From positions 99,138,001 through 99,202,000 of the forward strand of contig OZ231126.1 in the NCBI GenBank assembly GCA_965153355.1: a DNA stretch of 64,000 nucleotides, given 5' to 3'. The DNA is from Flaccisagitta enflata. Its lineage: Eukaryota; Chaetognatha; Sagittoidea; Aphragmophora. The notes below the pieces were generated by a model. The model saw only the letters and a list, made by a program, of their open reading frames with translations, did no database searches and had not been told where the DNA came from. Position 1 is the stretch's first letter. Each line of letters begins with the position of its first letter. Below are positions 1 through 11,154 of this stretch, piece after piece. The position numbers and the translations under genes were made by a program.

Positions 1-527
1 CCGTTGAGGGCACTACTATGGGAATGGGGTTCCACTGTACATATCAATGATATCATCTAAGAAAACTGCGGCATTTTCTCACAAAATTGATTGGGTCTAT
101 ATTCGTTGTTTACCAACAAAATTTCGTCATAGTCTTTCGAATTTGCTTTTTTAAAAAATTAGCATCTTGAAGTCGGAAAAAGGTGATTTTTTTTTAAATA
201 TGGGATATGGGATATGGGAGGTCAAAGCGCACCATATGAAATGTTCACTCAATGCTTTTACAAATGTTAATGTTTCAATTCAGGGATTTCCTGACGAAGG
301 CCGTTTGGTCGAAATATATTGGTAGAATTATTCATGTAAAATTCATTTTGATGACAACAAGATTTCAAAACCTAAGTGACAACGTCTGTCAATTCTTCGA
401 GCTCTTGTATATAAACCGCTAACTTACTACCTTGGAAATAAATATACGGACAGCTGGAGAAAAGTTAGCCTTTTTACTCACTGAATGAAGTATATGCCCA
501 AATCATTAAATTTTTAGTCATTATATG

Positions 528-1302
528 CAGGCCTTTTTTTAGTATTTTTTTTTGGGAGAGCCAACCGGGCTCTCTCCTCACAATTTTACAGAGCCCGACG
601 GGAAAACAGCGAGCCCGGCAAAAAAAAACAATGCTGGATGAATGGTTACCCTAGTTGTGTACGGGTGGGCAGGGGTAATGACAGAATTGGCTACGAAACA
701 TTTGGGCAGGAGTAGCGACAATAAAATCACTTGTAAACGCAAAAAAAAAGTGCTACCGACCAATAGATCAACATATGGACTAATAAATGGACGGATCATC
801 GGACAGACAGACCATCAGATGGACAGACTGTCCAATATATAGCGGGATATATAGTCGCATGCACACTACTTGAAAAACTGAATATTTTGCTCAACTTTTT
901 GCGTGAGCCTCATGAGACTGCTATATAAGGATGGTAATTCTCACCTCTCTGTCATGATAGAAGTAAAATGATTTTAAAGAAATAAAAAGTCATTAAATGC
1001 TAACTTTTACACTTTGAATATTAGGTGCATTTACATGAGAAAAAAATGCTTTTATTGTTTCACTTGTTAATCAATTCACATTTAACGAGGTGACTGTGGA
1101 GTGTAGTAGAAATGAATTTTAGTAACTCTCAACTTGTGGACTCGTTTTTTCAGGATTTTACTAGGATCATCCAATCCATTTGAGTTCAAAACATGGCGTC
1201 AAATATGACAGAGCCAGCTGGGCTCAGACCCAGCAAAACATGAGAGCCCGACAGCTAAATAGAGAGCCACGGGCTCGCGGGCTCGCTCTAAAAAAAGGCC
1301 TG
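528..1302. mobile_element. hAT-type non-autonomous element
   Basis: The ends are CAGGCCTTTTTTTAG and its inverse. They are flanked by 8-bp direct repeats attatatg (520-527) and attatagg (1303-1310), matching at 7 of 8 bases. An 8-bp duplication plus a CAG start is the hAT signature. Subterminal GAGCCCG-rich blocks occur at both ends (about 558-620 and 1210-1290). No transposase is visible, so it depends on a partner. A fragment like the 5' end of the HINE-like elements (gggtgggcagggg, about 664) lies inside. Confidence 0.65.
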
Positions 1303-1613
1303 ATTATAGGGTATTTTGATCTATCAAGAGCTTCTGTTTTGACTTTTTATGGGATTCGTCTATGATTTTTCATCTTGAATCTGTGTATTCTTTGCCTCTC
1401 AAAAAGCAACAAAAGATTCAAAGAATCAGTTTTGTTTTCTTTTATTACTAGATAATTTCAGGGCATTATGATTGACTGCAGTCCTCGATTTTTCCAACAA
1501 TCAAAAAATTTGTCAAAAATATGATCTATTGAGATCAGGCAGAATGATTTTGCTCAATCCGTTTAGATTTGAGAGCTATTTCAATGTAGGTTGTCCTTTA
1601 AAGATATGAACTG

Positions 1614-1698
1614 AAAACCTTTAAATTAGATTTTGGTAAAATGACAGTTTTCTTCAAAACCTCTAAATTAGATTTTGGTAAAATGACAGTTTTCTTCA
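1614..1698 (+). repeat. Two-unit 42-bp tandem duplication
   Basis: Two nearly identical 42-bp units containing TTAGATTTTGGTAAAATGAC follow each other directly. This is a simple local duplication with no coding content. Confidence 0.8.
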
Positions 1699-2251
1699 AA
1701 ACGCTCTAATTTGGAAACGGAGTCATAGTTTATGGATCTGCTTTCACTGTTTTATTGGATATGAAAGTTTAGCTGCTATAGTCATGGTTAGGTGTCCGTA
1801 TATTTATTTCCAAGATAGTAATGGTTGAACGGTGGAACAAATGGGGTTTTCATTTCATTACCGATGCAATATTCTGTAAATGGGTGAAAGAATATACCCA
1901 CGATCTTGAAAAAAAAGTTTGTCGGTGAGTTAGGATACGGCCATATAATTGCAAAAGAGAAGAAAAAAAAGAAAAAAAAAAGAGTACAATGAAATTATCA
2001 AAATCATCTTCCTCGGTATCAATCAACACCTATATGTGCCTTAAAGTATTTTGAATAAGCAGTAGAAAGCCCTTAAGTACAGTACAGTTCGCAGACAAAC
2101 TTATCTCCAAGGTGGTACACCTGCATCATATCTTCGCTCGTTGAAGGCCCCTCATTCGGGTGTGTCAATATGCAAAAGTGTGTTTGATTAGATCATCAAC
2201 TTCAGGACGTGTAAACAAAAGAATTCTATGATTTTTGCGCTTTTACTTTTT

Positions 2252-2551
2252 CAAATTTTCTTCATCTTCCCTTTTTTTAGCACAAGAAAAGATTGTCAAA
2301 AATATATTTACTCAAATAGAATAAAACTCGTAACTTCTTCAAAAAAGATTGGTTATTGTCTCTTTATACAACTTTGGTGATAAATAAACAACCATTGCTT
2401 TGTTGCAACTTGAATAAGCACCAAGATATTCATGTGTTGAATCAGATTAAGTTCAGCAACAATGACATCAATAGAAAATCATTAACACAGCAATATAAAA
2501 ATTAGCATCTAAAAAGAGGTTTTAAAAAAAATGGAAGATGAATGAAATTTG
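2252..2551. mobile_element. Foldback MITE, copy 1
   Basis: The ends form an inverted repeat, with TTCATCTTCC followed by a T-run at 2252-2283 and its inverse at 2520-2551. A second copy with the same ends lies at 43236-43570. About 300 bp, non-coding. The homology with the second copy continues past the right end to about 2620. Confidence 0.6.
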
Positions 2552-2628
2552 ATAAAATAAAAACACTAAAGGTCTTAGAATTTAATACCGTATGCTGTCT
2601 GATCTTGATGGTCTCATCAAAAAACCTT

Positions 2629-2631
<3 letters not shown>

Positions 2632-2674
<43 letters not shown>
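2632..2674 (+). repeat. (GA)n microsatellite
   Basis: About 20 GA units. The 74-residue frame across it is a low-complexity RE repeat, not a gene. Confidence 0.95.
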
Positions 2675-2680
<6 letters not shown>

Positions 2681-3148
2681 TTTTATGGTCATCGGTCCGT
2701 GATTATCTGTTACTGAGGCTGTTAGTGTATGGCAACTTGCCATTGGCAAACGATTTTTTTGAGTAAAAAGTCAATAGACATTATGCATTTTTAATGGCAC
2801 ATAAGTGCCGCCTTGAATGTATACAACTCTAGTAGATGGAGGATGTTTTTACCGCCAATGTGAACAAATTAAAACGTTTCTTTGGGGGATATACTTAGGA
2901 ATAATAAAGTCTTTCCTGTGGATCCACTGCCTAAAAAAAGTTGATATGGAAAGGATGATGTATGAAACTCTGAGATTATCTGCCAACATGGTATGGGAAA
3001 GCTTTTTGCTCATATTTATGGGAAGATAAGACATGACAGTATAATTCCAGGAAAGATATTACGTTCCAATTGGATTTGGTAAGGAACTGTTTTCTTTTTT
3101 TTTCTCCAATATCAAGTGAATCGTGTGGGAGCCGTAAGTCTTAGTCAC

Positions 3149-3470
3149 ATGCTACGCGACTCTTCACCTTGCTATGTCCGTCCGTCCGTCTGTTGGTCGA
3201 TCGGTTGGTCGGTCGGTTGGTCGGTCCCTTTTGGGTAGCGGCTCGAAGGGGTCGATGACCTATGCTTTCACACATATGGGGAATTTTCTCCCTCCCCTTC
3301 TTCTTCTCCACCATCCATCCCCCCCCCACCCCTCGACTCAAATCCTAGCTTCAAGGCCCAAATCTCATCTTCAAGGCCCAAATCCAAGCCTTGAGGCCCA
3401 AATTCCAGCTTTGAAGCCCAAAACCTAGCCTAGAGTCCCAAATCTCTCCCTAGAGGCCTAAATTTTTGGT
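3149..3470. mobile_element. HINE-like end joined to GGCAGCGGC-family end and minisatellite
   Basis: 3149-3225 has a reversed family A-like 3' end (acgcgactcttcacc, then a CCGT-type microsatellite). It abuts 3231-3290, an end of the GGGCAGCGGCC group (gtcgatgacctatgctttc). A roughly 21-bp minisatellite built on GGCCCAAATCC follows to about 3470. No coding potential. Confidence 0.5.
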
Positions 3471-4241
3471 AGCCCTTCATAAGGAGGCTGAAGAAGGAGA
3501 ACGAGACCCGGTACCTTGATGTTTCACCTAATCACGTTTCCAACACATGTTCAACATTTAGGCGGAAAAGGACCACTTAAATAAGGATTGAGAGCCAAAA
3601 CTCCTTATATTTCCCCTAATGAACTAATGAACATTATTACATGACTATGGAAGATCACATGCCGTAGTCACGCCTTTAACTGTCCTGATGGTGATTTGCT
3701 TTTAAATCCTGAAGGGCGACAATCACAGAACGGATTTTTTCTCTGTTTCATTCAACTTCATGTAGTTCAGGATTATCCATCCTATGGGGCAAAAATTGCC
3801 CACTTCTGTAGTCTATTTACTCTTTGATACTCTTCCCTAAAAATATCTGTCAAATTGTCATTTTCCTGTCTCTAAGGGTGCCTTACATGCCTTGTGATGA
3901 AGGGCAATTCTTGAAAACCGAAACATGGGGAAAATTGGCAACATTTTGACATTGCAATTGGGATATCATGGCTGAATTGGGCATCACATGAATTGAAATG
4001 AAATGAAATCTCCCTGCTATCCAAAAATACTACTAAATAGCCATCTTCAGTGCAAATCTCATGTTACTGGAGCTATATTTACTATGAAAAATATGTCTTT
4101 GCATTTTCTGCCTTAATGTTAAACATGTGTTATGTCTCTGTAGTACACTAGTAGTTGTGCGTTAAACACTTACGATCACATGATGAATGATACATGGTAA
4201 TTTACATATAGATGAAGAAATCTAGAATTGATGAAGATAAA
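3471..4241. other. No recognised feature
   Basis: AT-rich sequence without a convincing exon, RNA gene or repeat structure that I could identify on either strand. Confidence 0.5.
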
Positions 4242-4483
4242 AACAAGACCAACACCTTACAGTCGCGTGCGGTTGTTAAGACCATAAGACGAAAAGACTA
4301 GATGACTAAAAGACTAAATTACCAAAAGACTATATAACTAAATGTAAATTCTTTGGAATATGACTAAAAATGACTAAAAATGATGTAAAACGATGATAAA
4401 AAGCTAAGCGTGATGGACCAACCGACTGACCGACCGACAGACGGACAGAGTAGGTCATAGAGTCGCGTGCACGCGACTAAAAA
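4242..4483 (+). mobile_element. HINE-like family B element, small copy
   Basis: It starts AACAAGACCAACACCT with the subterminal motif AGTCGCGTGC, has a short core of GACTAAAA-type repeats and ACGG-like tetranucleotides, and ends in the perfect palindrome AGTCGCGTGCACGCGACT followed by AAAAA. The start motif is the inverse of the last palindrome strand. This is the shortest complete family B copy in the window. Confidence 0.75.
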
Positions 4484-5060
4484 CTTGTCGTTTATTAGCA
4501 AGGGGAAACTTGTTGATATGATTTCATAAACATTTACTATTTATGTCAACCCACTTAGTGATGACCAGCGGCCCAAAAATTTGCCCCACTCAGTACGGTC
4601 TTGATCTTAGCTTTTAAACTTTCATAAACATTTAGAGTTGATGCGCGTGGCGCTTGAGTTGGGTGGGATTACGGGACGATTTGAGTGAAGATGGTCGGGA
4701 AGGGGGGAATGGTGATGAGAGTAAATGTCACATAGCTTCTTTTAACACCCTGTGGCCTCTTCCATACTTTTTAGTTTGGGTAAACATTCCAGAATTCATA
4801 GGCAGCTGCTTTCCTTTTTTCGGATTTTATCATCTAAACAATCTGTTATGCTAAATTACAAGAGAACTGCCTGTATGAATATTGAGGACTGATGAAAAAT
4901 CGAGGAAGGTAGTTGCTGTCTCGTTTTTCCTTTTATTAAAAATTATTTCTGCCTTCCCGCCCAAGTTTAAGAATAAAAAATCATAAGACTAATTAGTTCT
5001 TAAATCATTAAAGTGTATTGGGTAATACCCACTTTTTAGGCTCTCCCAGCGGCACTCATT
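4484..5060. other. No recognised feature
   Basis: Nothing convincing seen. If the globin exon at 5337 is part of a gene, this stretch would be intron or upstream DNA. I looked on the plus strand for an exon encoding globin helices A to D and did not find one. Confidence 0.4.
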
Positions 5061-5233
5061 TTTAGTCGCGGAAACGCGACTCTACACCTTGCCGTGTCGG
5101 TCGGTAGGTCCGTCCGTCGGTCCGTCGGTCGGTCCGTCCGTCCGTCCGTCACATTTTTGAATTCCAAGCGGTTTTCGCACTACTGCTCCTGCCCAACCGT
5201 CCGCGACTGGATTGCCGTGTATCCGGCCTTGTT
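5061..5233 (-). mobile_element. HINE-like family A element
   Basis: Reversed copy. Read on the minus strand it starts AACAAGGCCGGATACACGGC, carries AGTCGCGGACGG near the start, then CAGGAGCAGTA and ACGG-type repeats, and ends in a hairpin with AGTCGCG and CGCGACT arms. It ends about 100 bp before the globin exon, so it probably sits in an intron. Confidence 0.75.
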
Positions 5234-5336
5234 ACACATTTGTGAGAGATATTGTTTCACTTGTCATTACTTTTTTCACTGTTACTGTTACTTTTTATTC
5301 ATCTCTGTTATTTGTTGTTCTTTTTTCATGTATTAG

Positions 5337-5459
5337 CCTTGAAGACTCACGCGTTGCGAGTAATGAACTCTGTAGACAAAGTCGTCTCAAGACTGGACCA
5401 ACCTCAGCGCTTAGAAGCTCTACTACATGACCTGGGACGAAGGCACATTTCTTACAAAG
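5337..5459 (+). CDS. Globin exon, E-F helix region
   Basis: A 123-bp exon preceded by a T-rich tract and tattag, ending at a gtgagc donor. It has 2 bases of a split codon, 40 codons and 1 base. The peptide begins LKTHALRVMNSVDKVVSRLD and ends LLHDLGRRHISYK. In globins this is the segment from the distal (E7) to the proximal (F8) histidine that holds haem: THALRVM supplies the E-helix His, and LGRRH supplies the F-helix His. Both histidines are intact, so it reads as functional oxygen-carrier or sensor coding sequence, close to neuroglobin-like invertebrate globins. The preceding A-D exon was not found. No G-H exon follows on this strand; one fitting in phase lies at 37145-37299 on the other strand. 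Confidence 0.8.
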
Positions 5460-5591
5460 GTGAGCAGAGAGAGAAAATCGGGAGAATAGGGGGGAGGTGG
5501 GGGGGGGGGGAGGAGGAGGAGATGATGCGAAGGCACATTTCTTACAAAGGTGAGCAGGGAGAGAAAATCGGGAGAATAGGGGGGAGGTGGG
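5438..5591 (+). repeat. 90-bp tandem duplication of exon end and splice donor
   Basis: The sequence from CGAAGGCACATTTCTTACAA through gtgagc and the following purine-rich stretch (5438 on) is repeated 90 bp later (5528 on). The last 22 bases of the globin exon and its donor therefore occur twice. A G-run and GGA triplets separate the copies. Confidence 0.85.
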
Positions 5592-5599
5592 TACAGTAA

Positions 5600-7220
5600 T
5601 GGAATAAATATAGTAAAGGGAATCAAAAACAAAGAATGCCTTGGCGTGTGGTCTGCCTACCAGACCTGGAGTATGTCCTACGGAAACCTAATCTGCCCTC
5701 AAGACCTCAGATCCACATTCGAGGCCTTGAATTAGCTCTTAAAACCTTATATCCGACTTAATGAGCCAAACCAGTCATTCGAGGCCTGAAACATACCCTC
5801 TCAAGACGTCTGGAAATTCAACCCCAAGTTCTACAGAACATCGATACTTTGGCAGCGAGGGAAAGTTAAACTTTTGAATCTTTATCTCATAATGGAGTTA
5901 ATGTTTAACGCAGCATGTAATTATTTGTCAGTGAAGTAGATCTGATGGCGTTATGATTTGTAATTGTTCGTACAATGCAGCAATGAAGCTGCTGATCATA
6001 AATCATTAACAAACAACAACATTTAGGCAGCCACTTTTAGCCGATTCCTGTTTTTCCAGCTGAAAAAGCAGGGTTCAAACCTATGAAAACCTTCACTTAC
6101 TCTGTTTACCTTTGGAGCCGCTGCCCTGCCCTCACTCCTCTCCTCACTTGATCATTCCAAGCAGGGCAACGGGTACCGCTGACCATGTGAAATCCTTGGA
6201 TGACTAGAGGCATAACAAGAGTTCATGCAAAGTCATAGGAAAGATCTCTATCAGAGGGATATGACTCAAAATCATGTATACAGATAAACCACAACAAAAG
6301 TAGGGGAGTGCGAGAATAGGTCACCGAAACGAAATGAGCTTGCTACCCTTTTTTTGGCTCAGTAGACTCAAAATATAAGGGTTTGTACCAATTTGGGGGC
6401 TGTGCCTTGACAAAAACCCCTCGGAAGGCCCAAAAAACAAAAACGACCCTATTTTTGACATTTTTAGAGCGTTTTTGAGTGAAAATATTAGTTTTTAAGT
6501 GAAAATATTAAACTTACTTAAGTTTTCATGTACCATTTCATGCACCAAAATGCATAGACTCTACATTTCCTCATTTATGATAAGTAGCTTCTTTGCCCTT
6601 GAAAAGAATTGGTCAATATCATACAAATACGGTATGATTCTTGAGCGTTTCAAGTAGTACTGTTTTTCTAGCCTGAATTGATTTGATTACAACCTCACCA
6701 ATTGAAAGAAGATATAAGAAAAAGTTCAGATATTTTCTTCAGTACATGTATATATCTGTAATCACATCAACCGTTATTCAAAAATTGAAATTGAATAAAA
6801 CAATGAATGTGATACCATACACAACTAAGTAAGAATCTTGAATAAGAAATCCAATGATCAAGCAGACAATTTGGATGAGCAAAAATAAGATGTATGAATT
6901 TTAGTCGGTGTGATTGTCAAAAAATTGCACCTATGTGGAAATGCTATGTGAAAGAAATCATGGGGAAGATCAGTGAGTAGAGCGTGGGAGACAGGAGGAG
7001 GGACATAAATAGAATGACTATTTCATACGCCATGTTTTTTTTATAGCAACATGACTACAAATGATTGTTCACCCACAATGATTTTGAAACTCATAAGCTC
7101 TCTCTGTGTGTGTAGATGGCACTTTTAACCATTATTCTGCCCCATCTGAGCCAATCAGTTGTCTCCACATGGACTGAATGATCTCACAGTTGAGAAGGGC
7201 AAAAACCAAATCTTTTCTTT
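5600..7220. other. Mostly featureless, with one repeat end
   Basis: No exon found. 6110-6212 contains an end of the GGGCAGCGGCC repeat group (gccgctgccctgcc, then gcagggcaacgggtaccgc). The rest is AT-rich, with a short duplicated GTGAAAATATTA at about 6480-6512. Confidence 0.45.
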
Positions 7221-8168
7221 TTACAAGGTTACTAAAGGCCTGATTTCAAGTATGTGTCTCCTTTCAAAGTCATCCAAAACTTCATCATTGGGATAGATCT
7301 TATATGTTTTTCCTTGATCATCCTTTGCTCTTGTTTTCAGAGCAGTGAGAGCTTGCACACAAATGCTATCTTGTTGCTGATTGTAAGATTGCACATAACC
7401 AAGGTTCCAGCCATCTTCTTGTAATGTGACAACAAATTCTTCTTCCTGTAATGGCCAATTGAAGTCTTTTAGAGGCTCCTCCACAGGTACCCTAGACCTC
7501 TTGGCTTGCTTATTGGCAGACTGAGTACCTACTGACTCAGAAGCCACATAGACATCTTCTACAGTAATGACCTCTTGGTCAGATGGGTCAACTGTGTGCA
7601 AAGCAAGCAGATTTTCATACATCTGTTTGGCTGTGATATTGTACTGTTTGAAATAAACAAAATCATTGGGCATTTCTGAAAACAAAGCTTTTTTCAACTT
7701 AACTTCTCTGCTCAGAATAGCCAACTGATCTGCCTCACTCAGCTTTTTGATTCTGTCATAGCACTTTTTAACACATAAAGAAATCAGTAAATTTTTGGCC
7801 AAATCTCTTCCAAGCTTGTCTGCTTCACTGTTTGTCAAGGCCAACTTTGCTTTCATGATCTCTTTCTGAGACTTTGAAAAACCTGCTTCAATTTGATGAA
7901 CTTCTTTCTGTTTGGCTTTGAGCTCCTTGTCCTTCAACATGTTGACTCCCTCATTACCAAAGGCAAGATCTAAACTTTTTTTTAACACAAGTCTGTCACT
8001 GATAGCTTGGAAAGCAGAGCCTCCCTTGCTTCTTAGCTGTTGAGAAAAATGTCCGAAATAATTTTCTCCAACTTTGTTGTCCACAGGGATGGCCTTAAGC
8101 TGTTCTTCAGTGAAGACTTCTGACAGAGGCTTTAAGTGTATCTCTCCCTGCTTTCTTTGCTGAGTATT
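7221..8168 (-). CDS. Intact C-terminal coding segment of the disrupted gene
   Basis: This open stretch reads from NTQQRKQGEIHL at the insertion edge to RPLVTL-stop. An ATG start is absent: the frame is open upstream, and GTG at 8082-8084 is an internal Val. Codon use and composition are protein-like, with a Lys/Glu-rich helix region, a Ser/Val acidic linker and a Trp/Tyr-containing C-terminal module. The uninterrupted 316 codons suggest loss of function was recent or that this part is still selected. Confidence 0.6.
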   Translation of the reverse strand, partial: NTQQRKQGEIHLKPLSEVFTEEQLKAIPVDNKVGENYFGHFSQQLRSKGGSAFQAISDRLVLKKSLDLAFGNEGVNMLKDKELKAKQKEVHQIEAGFSKSQKEIMKAKLALTNSEADKLGRDLAKNLLISLCVKKCYDRIKKLSEADQLAILSREVKLKKALFSEMPNDFVYFKQYNITAKQMYENLLALHTVDPSDQEVITVEDVYVASESVGTQSANKQAKRSRVPVEEPLKDFNWPLQEEEFVVTLQEDGWNLGYVQSYNQQQDSICVQALTALKTRAKDDQGKTYKIYPNDEVLDDFERRHILEIRPLVTL

Positions 8169-8414
8169 CCAGATACCATCTTTACCGAAAGAAACGCAGC
8201 AGTTATAGAAATAGCATCAACTTTGGAATAATGCTGCTCTTAAACGAATAAAGCTACACTTCCCAGATTGGTCCTATTTTAAAGATTTAAAGATGGGCTT
8301 TGAAATGGGAGCAATCTGGAGCCTATAGCTTTACTCGTTTAGGAGCAATACTCTTCCAAAGTTGATGCTAATCTTAAAACTGCTGCGTTTCTTTCGGCGA
8401 AGATAGTATTCTGG
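8169..8414. mobile_element. 246-bp foldback MITE inserted in a coding exon
   Basis: The two arms are near-complete inverted copies sharing CCGAAAGAAACGCAGCAG, GCATCAACTTTGGA and AACGA(A/G)TAAAGCT, with about 70 bp between them. Outer ends are CCAGATACC and CCAGAATAC. No clear target duplication; AATACT lies near both edges. Coding continues in frame across it (8168 to 8415). Confidence 0.75.
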
Positions 8415-8759
8415 ACCAAATTCATACTGAATTCCTCGTTGCCTTGACAGAGTTGCAGCAAGCTGTTTCATCAAGACTTGCATCGCAGTTTATTGACATC
8501 GTACTGCTCAAGATGCTTGCAAAAAGAATCCATCCATTCTTGTTTGTACTTTCTTCCAAATCCATCCTTAAGAGCTGGAAGAGCATGCCTTTCAACTGAG
8601 CTGAATTTCAAACCTGGGATTGGTTCCATCATTTGTTTGTACAAATTTTGAAGGATACTTGGAAGAGCCAAATGAGTTGGTCTAGGTTGCTGATCCAACA
8701 GAATGCCAAGAAGTGGCTCCATCAAATGATAGCCAATTAGAACCTCTACAGTCCATTCA

Positions 8760-9482
8760 TAATAAGAGATGGGACAGTGATAGTGGAGAAAGGTGAGAGG
8801 GGAGTAAAAGTAAGAGAGGAGAGAAAAGAGTGAAACAGAAAGAGGCAGACAGAGTCACAGAAAGAATTTTAAGCAAAATAACATTTTTATGTGTTTAAAA
8901 GATCCATTTTTTGCGAAAAAATGATTTTTTTTTGTCCAATTCTTTGACTAGCAGGGTCCTTTCACTATTTCAGGCACACTTTCTAGTTTTAAAGTTGAAA
9001 TATAGCTCAGGAATTAGATTAAAACACTTTTTTGCCAAAAATAGCAAGCAAAAACGCATAAAATCATAGAAAAATCGATTTTTTAAGCGATCCGAGGGGT
9101 TTTTCTCAACCGATGGAGCAGAAAAAAGTTTCTAACATCTTATCTAAGCCCTACTCACATGTTAATCTGGTAGCAAGAGTGATATTTTGAAAAAAATGAT
9201 TTTCTCCTGAATCTTGTACTCCCCTAACAAAAGTTTGGTCCTGGGACCTCTAAAAATTGCCGCCGCCACCCCCCTCATATCCCATAGAAAATGTACAGGA
9301 AAAGATTTTTGCCTATGTTTTGTTATGCGAAACGGGGCGGGTGGCGGCGCCAATTTAAAGGGGAAACGGGGCTGATTTTTTTTCATGGACCATCTGTAAA
9401 TATGATTTTGGGCCACATCCCCTTGACAGAGAACTTTTTTATGACATCAAATTAATTGTTGTTAGGCTAATGACTAGTTGAC
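8760..9482. other. AT-rich non-coding with one GC hairpin
   Basis: 8780-8870 is purine-rich on the plus strand (a polypyrimidine tract for the minus-strand gene). 9252-9277 and 9333-9357 form an inverted pair rich in GCCGCCACC, a likely hairpin or small foldback. No gene seen. Confidence 0.4.
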
Positions 9483-9492
9483 TTGTGGGTTA

Positions 9493-9544
9493 CGGACGGA
9501 CCGACGGACGGACAAAGCCTTTCTTAGTCTCTAGTCTGCGACTG
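9493..9544 (+). mobile_element. HINE-like 3' end fragment
   Basis: ACGG-type tetranucleotides are followed by CAAAGCCTTTCTTAGTC and a weak hairpin ending TCTGCGACTGAAAA. The 5' part of the element is missing. Confidence 0.5.
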
Positions 9545-10110
9545 AAAACGAAAGATTTTCGTTGGCTCAAAGTTTCCTCCTTGTGTAAAGAGGCGTTCTC
9601 ACCAGCAGTAAATGGAAAACTGATATTTTACGTTCATGTTTAATGTATCAAGTAAAAGAAATATCGGGTGTATTCATAAGTGCCGCCGACTCGATGACAC
9701 CTCTGATAAAAAGTCGATACAAGGAAGCGAAGGAAGACCGCCTTGTTTATCGAACCTCACTTCATGTAACGTGTACAGAGGAGCCCCACAGTCAATGAAT
9801 TCCTTTAGTGAACCTTGAACAGATTGCATCTTGAACGCGGGATATGATTAGGCCTTACACTTTAAGTTAAAGTGTGACTTCGTCATTACTTATGTAATGA
9901 GTCCCGCTCACCTCTTATTAGTAAACCTTTAGCAATATCTCTTTCATTTTGTATAAATGGCTGGATGTGAATTACGTTTAGCAATTCTCTTTAATTCTGC
10001 GCTGTGTTTTTTTTTCTTTTTTGTTTAAGCTAAAAAAAATTTTGGCTTTTGCCATTTCCCGCCTCATCTACATGTTGTTACGGAACAGGGTTTTGGTTCA
10101 CACCATTTTT

Positions 10111-10469
10111 TGATGCGTCCATCAGGAACGCATCTTTATAAGAGGGTCTGTCCATCCATCCATCCATCCATCCATCTGTGGGTCCTTTGGTCTTTAACGC
10201 TTGTGCAAAAACCTCGTTTGTCAGCTGTTTTTGGTTATTATGAGGTTCTATACTAAATCACACGATCAACAAATGAGAGCCTCTGTCTCATTGCTGTTTT
10301 TTCTGTCGGTTCGTCCATCTGTCTCTCCATTTATGTAACTTGTAACAAGTGCAACAATTCATCCATTATAAATCTCATACAATTATCTAAATAAGAAACA
10401 TGTTTAGCACAAAATCCAATTCACGCGGAAACACAGCCCGGACACATCCTTGCCTGGTTGGGCTTGTTT
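10111..10469 (-). mobile_element. HINE-like family C element
   Basis: Reversed copy. On the minus strand it starts AACAAGCCCAACCAGGCA with GATGTGTCCG near the start and ends with TATAAAGATGCG and the matching strand CGCATC. A (CATC)n stretch replaces the usual ACGG repeat. The start motif differs from the hairpin by one C-to-T in a CpG. Confidence 0.65.
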
Positions 10470-10780
10470 CCTTACCATAGAGGATCTTGGTTCATGATGT
10501 TATTCCTCTCTTGTATAAAGTTTTTTGATTATTGCCACTTTTTGGGCAGCGGCCCCGGAGGGGTCGATGACCTATGATTCCACACAGGGCAATTTTTCCT
10601 ATCTGATATCTTTGTCCACCCCCCTGAAGCCTCAAATCAGGCCTTTTAGACCCCAATTTAGGGGAAAAAATTTCTAAGACGATACAGATCTTTTGTTTCT
10701 TTCGGGTTTCCCTGCTTGGGCGAAGCTTTAATTCAAGTTGATTTGGGTTGAAATGTGTAAGACCCAGCCCTCACCTAGCC

Positions 10781-10856
10781 CTAACGCTAACCCTAACCCT
10801 AACCCTAAAACCACTTTGATAAACAACCATAACCCTAACCCTACCCCTAACCCTAA
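10781..10856 (+). repeat. Interstitial telomere-like (CCCTAA)n
   Basis: Two short runs of AACCCT/CCCTAA units, separated by about 25 bp and with a few variant units. CCCTAA is the common metazoan telomere repeat. Confidence 0.85.
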
Positions 10857-11086
10857 ATAAAAAAACCGCTTAGAAAGTCAGTAAAACAAAAGACATCACC
10901 GATTTCGAAAACAGTACCAATTTAGGCCTCTCAGACCCAAAATCAGGCCTCTCAGACCTCAAAGCAAGCCTCTCCGACCCAAATTCAGACCTCTCAAACC
11001 CCCATATTAAGCCTCTCAGACCTCAATTTACCAATAAAGGCGACTCTCGCCGGCTGGAAAAAAGTCGTAATGGGATCTGAGGGCTG

Positions 11087-11153
<67 letters not shown>
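11087..11153 (+). repeat. (GT)n microsatellite
   Basis: About 33 GT units. The CV/TH reading frames across it are spurious. Confidence 0.95.

Positions 11154-11154
<1 letters not shown>

Larger units (their letters stand above)
415..1833. repeat. Outer inverted-repeat pair around a hAT element
   Basis: The arm at 415-451 and the arm at 1794-1833 are inverted copies of each other, sharing the core TTGGAAATAAATATACGGAC. The hAT-type element at 528-1302 lies between them, which suggests a larger foldback or inverted-repeat element that was later invaded. The arms are about 38 bp; target-site duplications were not resolved. Confidence 0.5.
7221..8751 (-). pseudogene. Disrupted gene of unknown function, interrupted by a foldback element
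   Basis: A plausible acceptor (pyrimidine tract, then tgtag) at about 8752 opens a frame reading VLIGYHLMEPLLGILLDQQP. It runs to LEQYDVNKLRCKS at 8471 and stops. A -1/+2 shift near 8487 moves to a frame reading MQVLMKQLAATLSRQRG, which ends at 8415 at the edge of a 246-bp inverted-repeat insertion. On the far side the frame resumes at 8168 as NTQQRKQGEIHLKPLSEVFT and continues 288 codons to TAA at 7221. Removing 8169-8414 exactly keeps the frame. The downstream part has a charged coiled-coil-like stretch, then an acidic linker, then a C-terminal segment (EEEFVVTLQEDGWNLGYVQS) like a small Tudor/SH3-type barrel, which is inference. I do not recognise the family; a transposon-derived gene is possible. 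The insertion and frameshift argue it is dead, at least in this copy. Confidence 0.65.

Noticed and set aside
10781-10856. Chromosome-fusion scar
   Set aside because: Runs are short, in one orientation and enclosed by inverted repeat-element ends; no head-to-head junction.
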